A DNA stretch of 6,350 bases from positions 1 through 6,350 of the forward strand of contig JAATEZ010000131.1 in assembly GCA_015655485.1 (NCBI GenBank), given 5' to 3'. Each line of letters begins with the position of its first letter. The first letter of the stretch is position 1. The position numbers and the translations under genes are program-made. The notes under the pieces were generated by a model. It was not told where the DNA came from. It did not search any database and was given only the letters and a program-made list of their open reading frames with translations. Source of the stretch: Lactobacillales bacterium. Lineage in GTDB: Bacteria; Bacillota; Bacilli; Lactobacillales; Vagococcaceae. Shown here one piece after another: positions 1 to 5,101 of the stretch.

Positions 1-138
1 CTCTTCGGGAAAAACCAGACTCATTATGAAGCAGGAAACTTTACTCCGAAAATATCGATCACTACTGAAGCTGGCAATATATCCATCCACCATGTATCAG
101 ATAACAGTGAAAATGATTCTTATGAAGATGGAAACTGA
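1..138 (+). CDS. C-terminal end of a DUF4097-like beta-strand protein (partial)
   Basis: Reading frame 1 is open from the first base to a TGA at 136-138, giving 45 residues. The start lies outside the window. The visible part alternates short hydrophobic strands with polar turns (PKISITTEAGNISIHHVSD) and ends in an acidic, Asn/Ser-rich tail. The TEAGNI-type turn between two strands resembles the repeating strands of DUF4097/LiaF-like proteins, a family often tied to envelope-stress loci in Firmicutes. The assignment rests on one strand pair only, so the family is tentative, although the coding frame itself is credible. The tail could also belong to another beta-helix or adhesin-like protein. 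Unusually, after the stop the same frame stays open for 41 more codons, up to a terminator. Confidence 0.5.
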   Translation, partial: LFGKNQTHYEAGNFTPKISITTEAGNISIHHVSDNSENDSYEDGN

Positions 139-264
139 AAAGAGAATCTTTTATTGATCGCTGCAAGATTTGTCAATTCGCATAAAAACGCCTGTCTGTT
201 GGACCAGAAGTACTTGCGGCTTATCAATACCGTGGATTTTTCCACCGCCCAATTTATCAAATGA
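139..264. other. Unexplained GC-richer intergenic element, possibly structured or a repeat remnant
   Basis: This stretch lies between the stop of the upstream gene and the terminator. It is less AT-rich than the DNA to its right, especially 200-250. Plus frame 1 is open from 139 to a TGA at 262-264, plus frame 2 from about 158 to 303, and one minus frame from 408 down to a TAA at 151-153. None has an ATG with a ribosome binding site, and the only plus-frame-1 start is a TTG at 154 with a weak AAGAG upstream. The DNA can also fold: GTGGA (232-236) and TCCAC (241-245) close a TTTT loop, and ATTTG (168-172) can pair with CAAAT (258-262). It may be a dispersed intergenic repeat, a decayed gene end or a structured 3' UTR. 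No function is assigned. Confidence 0.35.
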
Positions 265-299
265 CTTAGTTTTAGCTACTTTAAAACTAGGTTTTTTTC
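264..299 (+). terminator. Rho-independent terminator upstream of the HAD gene
   Basis: The left arm CTTAGTTTTA (265-274) pairs with TAAAACTAGG (282-291) over 10 base pairs with one G-U, around a 7-base loop, and is followed by seven T residues (292-298). It closes transcription from the upstream gene and sits 2 bases after the end of the in-frame open stretch. It lies upstream of the probable promoter of the HAD gene, so that gene is likely an independent unit. Confidence 0.8.
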
Positions 300-345
300 T
301 ATAATGGCCGATTTTGATTAAAATATCGTAGAAAGAGCAAAAAAA

Positions 346-354
346 TGGTAAAAT
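346..354 (+). promoter_or_regulatory. Probable extended -10 promoter of the HAD gene
   Basis: TG (346-347), one base, then TAAAAT (349-354) forms an extended -10 element (TGGTAAAAT). No good -35 lies 17 bases upstream, and a TTGATT at 314-319 is too far away. Extended -10 promoters can work without a strong -35. The site lies after the terminator and about 43 bases before the ATG, which fits a short leader. The same nine bases recur in the promoter proposed for the minus-strand CmpB-like gene. Confidence 0.45.
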
Positions 355-384
355 ATATTTTGTAAGATCAGATTGGGATTTAAT

Positions 385-390
385 AGGAGG
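385..390 (+). promoter_or_regulatory. Ribosome binding site that decides the HAD start
   Basis: A perfect AGGAGG lies 6 bases before the ATG at 397. The in-frame TTG at 373 lies upstream of this site, and starting there would place the ribosome binding site inside the gene. The ATG at 397 also puts the first HAD motif at the usual distance from the N-terminus. Confidence 0.85.
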
Positions 391-396
391 AAATAT

Positions 397-1266
397 ATGA
401 TACGACTAATTGCATCCGATATGGATGGAACATTACTGGATGAAAAAATGAGTATTTCTCAAGCGAATATCACTGCGATCAAAGCAGCTCAAAGTAAAGG
501 AATCAAATTTATGGTTGCGACCGGAAGAGGATATTATGAAGCAAAGCCTGCACTAGAAGAAGCGGGAATCGAATGTGGAATGATCGCAGTCAATGGGGCC
601 CAAATCATCAATGCTGCGGGAGAGGTCCAAACCAGCGTCCGCATTGATAGCAGACAAGCGGAAAAAATCATGGCGATTTTAAAACAATTAAATATTTATT
701 TTGAAATTGCCACAAACAAAGGAGTCTACTCTGATAATCAAGCGATGCGTCTTGAAAAATCAGCAGAAATGCTTGCTACGAAGATTCCCCATCTAACTTT
801 CAAAATGGCTATTGCTATGGCTAGTGTCCACTTAGATATGCTTCACATTATCTATATTGATGATTTTAAAGAGCTCCTGCTAAATGATGAAATTGATATT
901 TTAAAAATCATTGCTTTTGATGAGGATGGACATGATATCTTAACTCCAGCTCGAAAACAAATTGAAAAGATAAAAGATCTTGCTGTTACTTCTTCTTTCG
1001 TCAACAATATTGAAATCAATCATATTGACGCTCAAAAAGGCATCGCCGTCGCTCATGTCGCTGACAAATTAGGGATCCCATTAAGCCAGGTCATGACGAT
1101 CGGCGATAATTTCAACGATATCAGTATGCTTGAAATGGCTGACGTCAGCTTTGCCATGGAAAATGCTGAAGCTCAAGTAAAAAAAGTAGCTAAATTTCAA
1201 ACAACTACAAACTTGAAAAATGGTGTTGGAAAAGCGATTCTTCGGGCTATAGCTGATGATTTGTGA
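397..1266 (+). CDS. Cof-type HAD-IIB sugar-phosphate phosphatase (YidA/YcsE/YxeH-like)
   Basis: This is a 289-residue cytoplasmic hydrolase of the haloacid dehalogenase superfamily with the full motif set. Motif I is DMDGT at 8-12, with D8 the expected nucleophile and D10 the acid/base. Motif II is the T42 of ATGR. Motif III is K214, in a KGIA context. Motif IV is GDNFND at 236-241, the Mg2+ ligands. Residues of roughly 80-190 form the C2B cap that sets substrate choice. Length and motif spacing match intact family members, which dephosphorylate sugar phosphates, FMN, pyridoxal phosphate or similar small molecules. The actual substrate cannot be read from sequence. The start is the ATG at 397, 6 bases after AGGAGG. 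The LURP-one-related gene follows 79 bases later on the same strand with no clear terminator between, so some co-transcription is possible. Confidence 0.93.
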   Translation: MIRLIASDMDGTLLDEKMSISQANITAIKAAQSKGIKFMVATGRGYYEAKPALEEAGIECGMIAVNGAQIINAAGEVQTSVRIDSRQAEKIMAILKQLNIYFEIATNKGVYSDNQAMRLEKSAEMLATKIPHLTFKMAIAMASVHLDMLHIIYIDDFKELLLNDEIDILKIIAFDEDGHDILTPARKQIEKIKDLAVTSSFVNNIEINHIDAQKGIAVAHVADKLGIPLSQVMTIGDNFNDISMLEMADVSFAMENAEAQVKKVAKFQTTTNLKNGVGKAILRAIADDL

Positions 1267-1287
1267 TCTTATTTTTGTAGAATCTTC

Positions 1288-1321
1288 TTTGATTATTTTT
1301 TACAGGTAATGAAAAATCAAA
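1288..1321. repeat. Inverted repeat between the HAD and LURP-one-related genes
   Basis: TTTGATT (1288-1294) and AATCAAA (1315-1321) are perfect 7-base inverted arms around a 20-base spacer. No T-run follows, so it is not a standard terminator on the plus strand. It could be an operator-like site or a weak hairpin just before the next ribosome binding site, or simply chance in AT-rich DNA. Confidence 0.25.
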
Positions 1322-1345
1322 TCTAGTGAAAAGAGGTGATCCCTT

Positions 1346-1867
1346 ATGTCTGAATACTTTATCCAGCAGCAGCTTTTATCAGAAAATACACGTACGTTGG
1401 TGAAAAATGAAAAAGGTGCTTCTATCTATCTGTTAGTAGGCAGGTGGGGAACTAGAGGGGATGCTCTGTCCTTATATGCCATGAATGGGGATATCGTTGC
1501 CAGTATCAAACAAACCTCATTTACAGCTGGAGCACGTTTTGAACTCTATCAAAACTTTGAAAAAGTTGGTGTAATGAATCGCCTTTTAACATTCAGCCGT
1601 GATTATTATTATATCCAACAACTTCATTGGGCTGTCGTCGGTGATATACGTAATCATCATTATTCTATCTTTTACAAAACTCAAACTATTATGGACATGA
1701 TGGAAGCTACTTTGATTTCAGGTGATTATTATGTTCTTTCTGTATCCGAAGATCGTGACGCTCCAATATGTATTTGTATTGCCTCAGTTCTGAATTATTG
1801 GCTGGTCAAGCGTTCTAAAGGGCCTTTAAAGGGCCTTAAAAAACAATTAGACTGGACGATCGATTAG
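1346..1867 (+). CDS. LURP-one-related (LOR/YxjI-like, tubby-fold) protein
   Basis: This 173-residue protein has no signal peptide or membrane helix. Its sequence has the pattern of LURP-one-related proteins: short strands with repeated small-molecule-like turns (LYAMNGDIVASIKQTSF, then ARFELYQNFEKVGVMNRLL, then HYSIFYKTQTIM), predicting a beta-barrel around a central helix as in the tubby C-terminal fold. Bacterial members such as B. subtilis YxjI have no settled function. In eukaryotes the fold is linked to phospholipid binding and scrambling, which should not be transferred here. The ATG at 1346 follows GAGGTGATC (1333-1341), an excellent match to the 16S tail. The 3' end carries a short imperfect DNA duplication (AAAGGGCCTTT then AAAGGGCCTTA, near 1817-1838) encoding KGPLKGLK. 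The gene is probably transcribed alone or weakly with the HAD gene, and it ends ahead of the bidirectional terminator. Confidence 0.75.
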   Translation: MSEYFIQQQLLSENTRTLVKNEKGASIYLLVGRWGTRGDALSLYAMNGDIVASIKQTSFTAGARFELYQNFEKVGVMNRLLTFSRDYYYIQQLHWAVVGDIRNHHYSIFYKTQTIMDMMEATLISGDYYVLSVSEDRDAPICICIASVLNYWLVKRSKGPLKGLKKQLDWTID

Positions 1868-1968
1868 GGTTCAGAAAAAAATGCAGACTCAAAAAGCAAA
1901 CACCGGGTCATTTTGAAGACGCGTCAGAAGCGTGCAGCAGAACACTGCAGAACTCTTCTGAAAACTCT
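1868..1968 (+). other. Hairpin-rich 3' UTR between the LURP-one-related gene and the terminator
   Basis: There is no credible gene here. CAGAAG (1925-1930) can pair with CTTCTG (1955-1960), with TGCAG (1933-1937) and CTGCA (1945-1949) forming an inner stem around a 7-base loop. GCAGAAC is also repeated at 1937-1943 and 1947-1953, and GACGCGTC at 1918-1925 is an 8-base palindrome. A plus-strand transcript of the upstream gene would carry this structure before the terminator. It could stabilise the mRNA end or be a 3'-derived small RNA. Nothing proves either. Confidence 0.3.
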
Positions 1969-2022
1969 AAAAAGGATCCTGAGCAAAGAATTAGCAATAG
2001 TTCTTTACTCAGGGTCCTTTTA
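1969..2022. terminator. Long bidirectional terminator between convergent genes
   Basis: AAAAGGATCCTGAG (1970-1983) pairs with CTCAGGGTCCTTTT (2008-2021) over 14 base pairs with one G-U on the plus strand. After a single C/A mismatch the stem continues with AAAGAA (1985-1990) against TTCTTT (2001-2006), leaving a 10-base loop. The stem ends in A-runs on one side and T-runs on the other, so it can stop transcription in both directions. It lies 102 bases after the plus-strand LURP-one-related stop and 8 bases after the minus-strand GNAT stop. Confidence 0.88.
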
Positions 2023-2029
2023 TTGGATT

Positions 2030-2593
2030 CTATATTTTCTTTTGCAGATGATCATAGTGATGATTACTGAGCACCACTTGACCAACTGTTCTAAATCCCA
2101 GCCGTTCATATAATTTCTTAGCCCTGAGATTATTCTCATCTACATTCAAACCAATTTTATTCCGCTTCTCTTCTTTAGCCGTCTTTGGCAGTGCTTCGAT
2201 CAAAGCCGTCCCTATACCAAGACCGCGGGATTCGGCTGAGATAGCGATAGTATCTAAATACCATTCATCAAAAAAAGATTCCCGTTCTTCAAACAACCGA
2301 TAATTTTCACTATAGCCAGCTTCTTTTAAACATAATTGTAAAGGAGCATCCACATGAATTTCTTCGGAATCCGGATAGCCAAAGGCAACTCCAATGACTT
2401 GATCATGCTTTTCAAAAACAAGACCTCTTTTATAACCAAACCGATATACGGGATCACAATAGGCTATTTCAAGAAAATGACTTAATTCATTTTTAGAGAT
2501 AAGTTTTAAAAGAGGCAGTTCCATATCTTCCAGCACAACGAAAAGCAGCTCTATCACTGTTTGGGAATCTTCCATCCTCGCTTTCCGAATCAT
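2030..2593 (-). CDS. GNAT-family N-acetyltransferase
   Basis: This 187-residue cytoplasmic protein should transfer an acetyl group from acetyl-CoA to an amine. Motif A is clear: the strand LDTIAIS (113-119) followed by the pyrophosphate-binding turn RGLGIG (123-128) and helix TALIEAL. Motif B is IGLNVDENNLRAKKLYERLGF-like at 147-167, with N155 and Y162 in the positions usual for CoA contact and the general acid. The N-terminal MIRKARMEDSQTVIELL is the typical first strand and helix. The middle (about 70-110) is acidic, and the acceptor substrate cannot be inferred. The ATG at 2593 follows GGAGGT (2605-2610) by 11 bases, slightly long but acceptable. It is probably its own transcription unit, 142 bases downstream of the 3D-domain gene on the same strand, and it ends at the shared bidirectional terminator. 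Confidence 0.88.
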   Translation of the reverse strand: MIRKARMEDSQTVIELLFVVLEDMELPLLKLISKNELSHFLEIAYCDPVYRFGYKRGLVFEKHDQVIGVAFGYPDSEEIHVDAPLQLCLKEAGYSENYRLFEERESFFDEWYLDTIAISAESRGLGIGTALIEALPKTAKEEKRNKIGLNVDENNLRAKKLYERLGFRTVGQVVLSNHHYDHLQKKI

Positions 2594-2699
2594 TTTCTTA
2601 ACTTACCTCCATGACAAAATGATTGAAACAAAAGCAAATCTCTTTAAAAGATAAACAGCTTTTGAACCGTCATCTGTTCATTTTTTAAGAGGATGAAAC

Positions 2700-2730
2700 C
2701 AAACCAAAAAAGCTTTTTTATCCCCTTTTT
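2700..2730 (-). terminator. Weak terminator-like palindrome after the 3D-domain gene
   Basis: AAAAAAGCTTTTTT (2706-2719) is a perfect 14-base palindrome 17 bases after the stop of the minus-strand gene, followed on that strand by GGTTTGGTTT. On the minus strand an outer stem AAGGGGAT/ATCCTCTT with one G-U could enclose it. On the plus strand the outer arms end in TTTTT. The stem is A/T-only at its core, so termination may be partial and some read-through into the GNAT gene is possible. Confidence 0.4.
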
Positions 2731-2735
2731 CTTAA

Positions 2736-3875
2736 TTATCTAATGGTTACTGTCACATTCCTGCGACCCCAGCTTTTACATTCAGCAACTGTTTTAAAAT
2801 GAACATCGATGATATTCCCTTTGATCGCACCGCCAGTATCTCCCGCGATAGCGATCCCATAACCAGAGACTTCTACCATAGTTCCGAGAGGAATGACACT
2901 TGGATCGACCGCGATCACCCATGGATTTGTTCTTAAATCTATCCCATAAGCGGTAATATAACCGGAACCAGGTTCTGACATTGAATAAGCAGTAGATTCC
3001 ATCGTCATCGTAGTTCCTTGGCTGCTGCCGCTGCTTGTGCCTGAATCACCCTCACTTGACTGAGACGATGCCACTGTTGTGGTTTCTTGCACTGACCCTG
3101 AAGTATTTGTCGTATTTGCCGTATCTGCACTACTGTTACTGCTGCTTGCGGCAGAGTCAGCAGCACTCTGCTGAGCCGCTAACTCTGCTGCTGCTTGTGC
3201 TTCTGCTTTCGCCTTTTCTTCAGCCGCAGCTTTTGTTTCCTCCGCCTGACGAGAAGCAGATATCTGGATCAATGAAGACTGATTATCTGCAAGTTTCTGT
3301 TTTAACGAACTCAATTGACTATCTAAAACGGTTGTTTCAGACTCGAGTTTTACTTGGTCAGCTTCTAAAGAAGACTGAGTTTTTTCTAAAGTGTCTTGCA
3401 GATCATCTAATTTTTGTTTATCTTCATTCAAAGAATCAATTTTAGATTTCTCAGCATCTTGCAAGACCGTCACTGCATAAGCACGATTCAGAAAATCTGA
3501 AAGACTGCTGGCATCCAATAATACCTGGATAGTTCTCTGAGAAGAACTGTTCAACTGCATATCTTTCATCCGTTCTCCGACAACTTCCTTGCGTTCGTCA
3601 ATTCGAGTTTGTGTTTCAGTGATATCTGATTGGGTATCAGAAATTTTTTGCTCTGAATCAGAAACTTTCTGTTTTAATTGTTCCATCTCTTGATATTTTT
3701 CATTCACATTTGTTAAAGCCGTTTGAATATCATTGTTTACCTGTTGGACTTCTTGAGTCGCACTTGCTTCCTGTTCTTTCAACTCATCCACAGAAGCTGC
3801 GAACGTTATCGGTGGGAAAAGTAAGCTGATAGAAAATACCAATCCTATTAAAACAAGCTTTTTAGCGGTTTTCAT
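2736..3875 (-). CDS. Secreted coiled-coil protein with C-terminal 3D domain (PcsB-like N-terminus)
   Basis: This 379-residue exported cell-wall protein starts with a signal peptide (basic MKTAKK, hydrophobic core 7-23, likely cleavage after A26). A long coiled coil follows (about 29-110 and 140-210). It is interrupted by a segment, QLNSSSQRTIQVLLDASSL and on to FLNRAYAV (about 107-135), characteristic of the PcsB/SagA-type coiled-coil domain that is regulated through FtsEX in streptococci. Next is an Ala/Glu- then Ser/Thr-rich linker (210-290) that probably spans the wall. The last 90 residues are a 3D domain (double-psi barrel, related to MltA lytic transglycosylases) with its three aspartates visible: D324 (AVDP), D346 (AGDTGG) and D357 (IIDVHF). 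The likely role is peptidoglycan cleavage in growth or division. PcsB itself ends in a CHAP domain, so the enzyme type differs here. The start is supported by AAGGGTG at 3884-3890. The upstream motifs suggest WalRK control. Confidence 0.88.
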   Translation of the reverse strand: MKTAKKLVLIGLVFSISLLFPPITFAASVDELKEQEASATQEVQQVNNDIQTALTNVNEKYQEMEQLKQKVSDSEQKISDTQSDITETQTRIDERKEVVGERMKDMQLNSSSQRTIQVLLDASSLSDFLNRAYAVTVLQDAEKSKIDSLNEDKQKLDDLQDTLEKTQSSLEADQVKLESETTVLDSQLSSLKQKLADNQSSLIQISASRQAEETKAAAEEKAKAEAQAAAELAAQQSAADSAASSSNSSADTANTTNTSGSVQETTTVASSQSSEGDSGTSSGSSQGTTMTMESTAYSMSEPGSGYITAYGIDLRTNPWVIAVDPSVIPLGTMVEVSGYGIAIAGDTGGAIKGNIIDVHFKTVAECKSWGRRNVTVTIR

Positions 3876-3901
3876 TTAAACAACACCCTTCAATCCCTTC
3901 A

Positions 3902-3930
3902 TTTCACGCAAAGTTCATTATAACGTGAAA
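3902..3930. repeat. Inverted repeat flanking the -10 of the 3D-domain gene
   Basis: TTTCACG (3902-3908) and CGTGAAA (3924-3930) are perfect 7-base inverted arms with a 15-base spacer that contains the -10 box. The position would suit a repressor operator that blocks the promoter. The arms are too short to exclude chance. Confidence 0.35.
3917..3922 (-). promoter_or_regulatory. Consensus -10 (TATAAT) of the 3D-domain gene
   Basis: On the minus strand these six bases read TATAAT, 41 bases upstream of the ATG. No TTGACA-like hexamer lies 17 bases upstream; the bases at 3940-3945 read ACATAT. A consensus -10 with a poor -35 and activator-type repeats directly upstream is the pattern of an activated promoter. 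Confidence 0.6.
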
Positions 3931-3943
3931 ACCCCTTCTATAT

Positions 3944-3970
3944 GTTACGTTTTGATTACAAATGTTTACA
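3944..3970 (-). promoter_or_regulatory. WalR (VicR/YycF)-like binding repeats
   Basis: On the minus strand three half-sites follow each other: TGTAAA (3965-3970), 4 bases, TGTAAT (3955-3960), 5 bases, CGTAAC (3944-3949). The known WalR site is TGTWAH-N5-TGTWAH. The second and third half-sites have the right spacing with one mismatch, and the first and second are perfect half-sites with a spacing one base short. They lie against the -35 region of a gene of a class (wall hydrolases with 3D or PcsB-like domains) that WalR commonly controls. Confidence 0.5.
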
Positions 3971-4048
3971 GTTTCGAAAACAGCCTTATCATTTAGTAAT
4001 ATTTTTATAGAAAAAGGAGCGTTTAAACTTCAAACCATTATAAAAAAA

Positions 4049-4897
4049 CTATTTGTTTTTATTGCGACTGACTTTTTCATAAATACTTTTATACAATTCC
4101 CGCAAATCCTCCATGCTGTCAATATCCTTTAATTGAAGATGAGAATAATTCCGCATGAATCTGCGCTCGGTAAAATTAAGATGAGGCATTTTCCCCCCAT
4201 TGCGTCTCTCTTCTTTAAATGCTTCTAACCATTCAAGCCCCTTGATTTCCAACTTTTCCCGTTTACTTCCAGCTTCGTGAAACAAGCTTTCTGTCCGCTG
4301 TTTCACCTCTTCTTTCAAAACCGTTCTTTGGATTGAAAGTTCTTTCTTTTTTTCCAGAATAGCCTGACTCCATTCTCCGGCAGCTTTTTGGAAGGCTTTC
4401 ATATTTATGATCGTATAAATAATATCTATTGAAAATAAAATCAAAAGAACTGCCGGCAATCCGAACCCAAAGTGATAAGCTAAAAACCGCTCTAATAAAA
4501 TCACCTTTGGATGTATGACTTTCACGATCAAAACACAGCCTACTCCCCAAAATAAGGAAACAGGTATAGCTACTCGACCATTTATGTTGAGTGGAACCGC
4601 GGAATAGTTCCACCAAGTAGCATGAAAGAGCTTCTCCAAAATAAAACTGGTAAAATACTCGATCACCGTTACTAAAATCGCTGACAAAAAATAGAGAAAC
4701 AGAACATTATTTCTAAAAGGATCAAGAAAATACAACACACTCAGGATCCCAAATCCATAAATTGGACAATAGGGACCGGTCAAAAAACCTCTGTAAACAA
4801 ATTTTTTTGCTTTCAATGAGCAATAAATGGTTTCCCACAACCATCCAATGAAAGAATAGATAAAGAAAAATAGAATGATATCTACTGTTATTGCCAT
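4049..4897 (-). CDS. CmpB-family (putative ABC transporter type IV permease) membrane protein
   Basis: This 282-residue membrane protein has about five predicted helices near 5-25, 45-60, 65-87, 110-130 and 145-166. It carries the conserved signatures of the ABC_trans_CmpB family (PF06541): an early GWLWET, the loop RGFLTGPYCPIYGFG (36-50), and EKLFHATWWNYS with the following NINGRVAIPVSLFWG (about 88-118). The family name implies an ABC permease, but no ATPase or binding protein is adjacent in a matching orientation, and its biochemical role is not established. The last ~115 residues are highly charged, with a helical Lys/Glu-rich part (175-232), presumably cytoplasmic. The start follows AAGGAG (4905-4910) by 7 bases. 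It is transcribed away from the neighbouring ABC exporter gene. I see no convincing terminator after its stop. Confidence 0.82.
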   Translation of the reverse strand: MAITVDIILFFFIYSFIGWLWETIYCSLKAKKFVYRGFLTGPYCPIYGFGILSVLYFLDPFRNNVLFLYFLSAILVTVIEYFTSFILEKLFHATWWNYSAVPLNINGRVAIPVSLFWGVGCVLIVKVIHPKVILLERFLAYHFGFGLPAVLLILFSIDIIYTIINMKAFQKAAGEWSQAILEKKKELSIQRTVLKEEVKQRTESLFHEAGSKREKLEIKGLEWLEAFKEERRNGGKMPHLNFTERRFMRNYSHLQLKDIDSMEDLRELYKSIYEKVSRNKNK

Positions 4898-4967
4898 TTA
4901 TACACTCCTTCTAATTTTTTTAATTTAATATTCAACCGTTTGCTAAGCCCATCACTGAACCTGTTTC

Positions 4968-4996
4968 ATTTTACCAGAAAGAAAGTTATCTGTCTT
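4968..4996 (-). promoter_or_regulatory. Promoter of the CmpB-family gene
   Basis: On the minus strand AAGACA (4991-4996, four of six to TTGACA) is followed by a 17-base spacer and an extended -10 TGGTAAAAT (TAAAAT at 4968-4973, TGG at 4974-4976). This leaves a leader of roughly 60 bases before the ATG. Confidence 0.6.
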
Positions 4997-5036
4997 AAAA
5001 AAATTTTTTATTTGTATTTAAAAAGCAAAAGTTCAC

Positions 5037-5065
5037 TTTAAATATAAATTTTATTGGGTTACAAT
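5037..5065 (+). promoter_or_regulatory. Promoter of the ABC exporter gene
   Basis: TTTAAA (5037-5042, four of six to TTGACA) lies 17 bases before TACAAT (5060-5065, five of six to TATAAT). It sits about 36 bases upstream of the ATG and behind an A/T-rich run that may act as an UP element. It is divergent from the promoter of the CmpB-family gene, with about 40 bases between the two. Confidence 0.5.
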
Positions 5066-5101
5066 AGGAAGATATTAGAAATTTTTGAAAGGAATGATTT
5101 G

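Noticed and set aside
373..396. Upstream TTG start for the HAD gene adding eight residues
   Set aside because: The added codons would include the AGGAGG ribosome binding site itself, and the ATG at 397 has ideal spacing and gives the usual HAD N-terminus.
151..408. Minus-strand open frame of about 84 codons ending at 151-153
   Set aside because: It has no ATG or ribosome binding site, runs through a terminator and a promoter, and overlaps the start of the HAD gene. It is kept only as part of the element finding.
1817..1838. Tandem AAAGGGCCTTT-like duplication as a possible mobile-element footprint
   Set aside because: It is in frame, encodes a plausible basic C-terminus (KGPLKGLK) and has no flanking element, so it is most likely a small local duplication or chance.
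1913..2113. 66-codon plus-strand open frame starting with TTG
   Set aside because: It runs through the bidirectional terminator and into the antisense of the GNAT gene, and lacks a ribosome binding site.
3035..3445. 136-codon plus-strand open frame
   Set aside because: It is the antisense shadow of the Ser/Ala-rich linker and coiled coil of the 3D-domain protein. Its Leu-rich, low-complexity product reflects the repeated codons of that gene.
3972..3979. TTTCGAAA palindrome as an operator
   Set aside because: Eight-base A/T-flanked palindromes are frequent in DNA of this composition and the site has no extended symmetry.
4263..4616. 117-codon minus-strand open frame
   Set aside because: It lies wholly inside the CmpB-family gene in another frame, with no independent ribosome binding site or recognisable domain.
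4898..5101. Divergent region searched for a riboswitch or T-box leader
   Set aside because: The leaders inferred from the promoters are only about 35-65 bases and show no terminator or antiterminator pair. The region is explained by two divergent promoters and ribosome binding sites.
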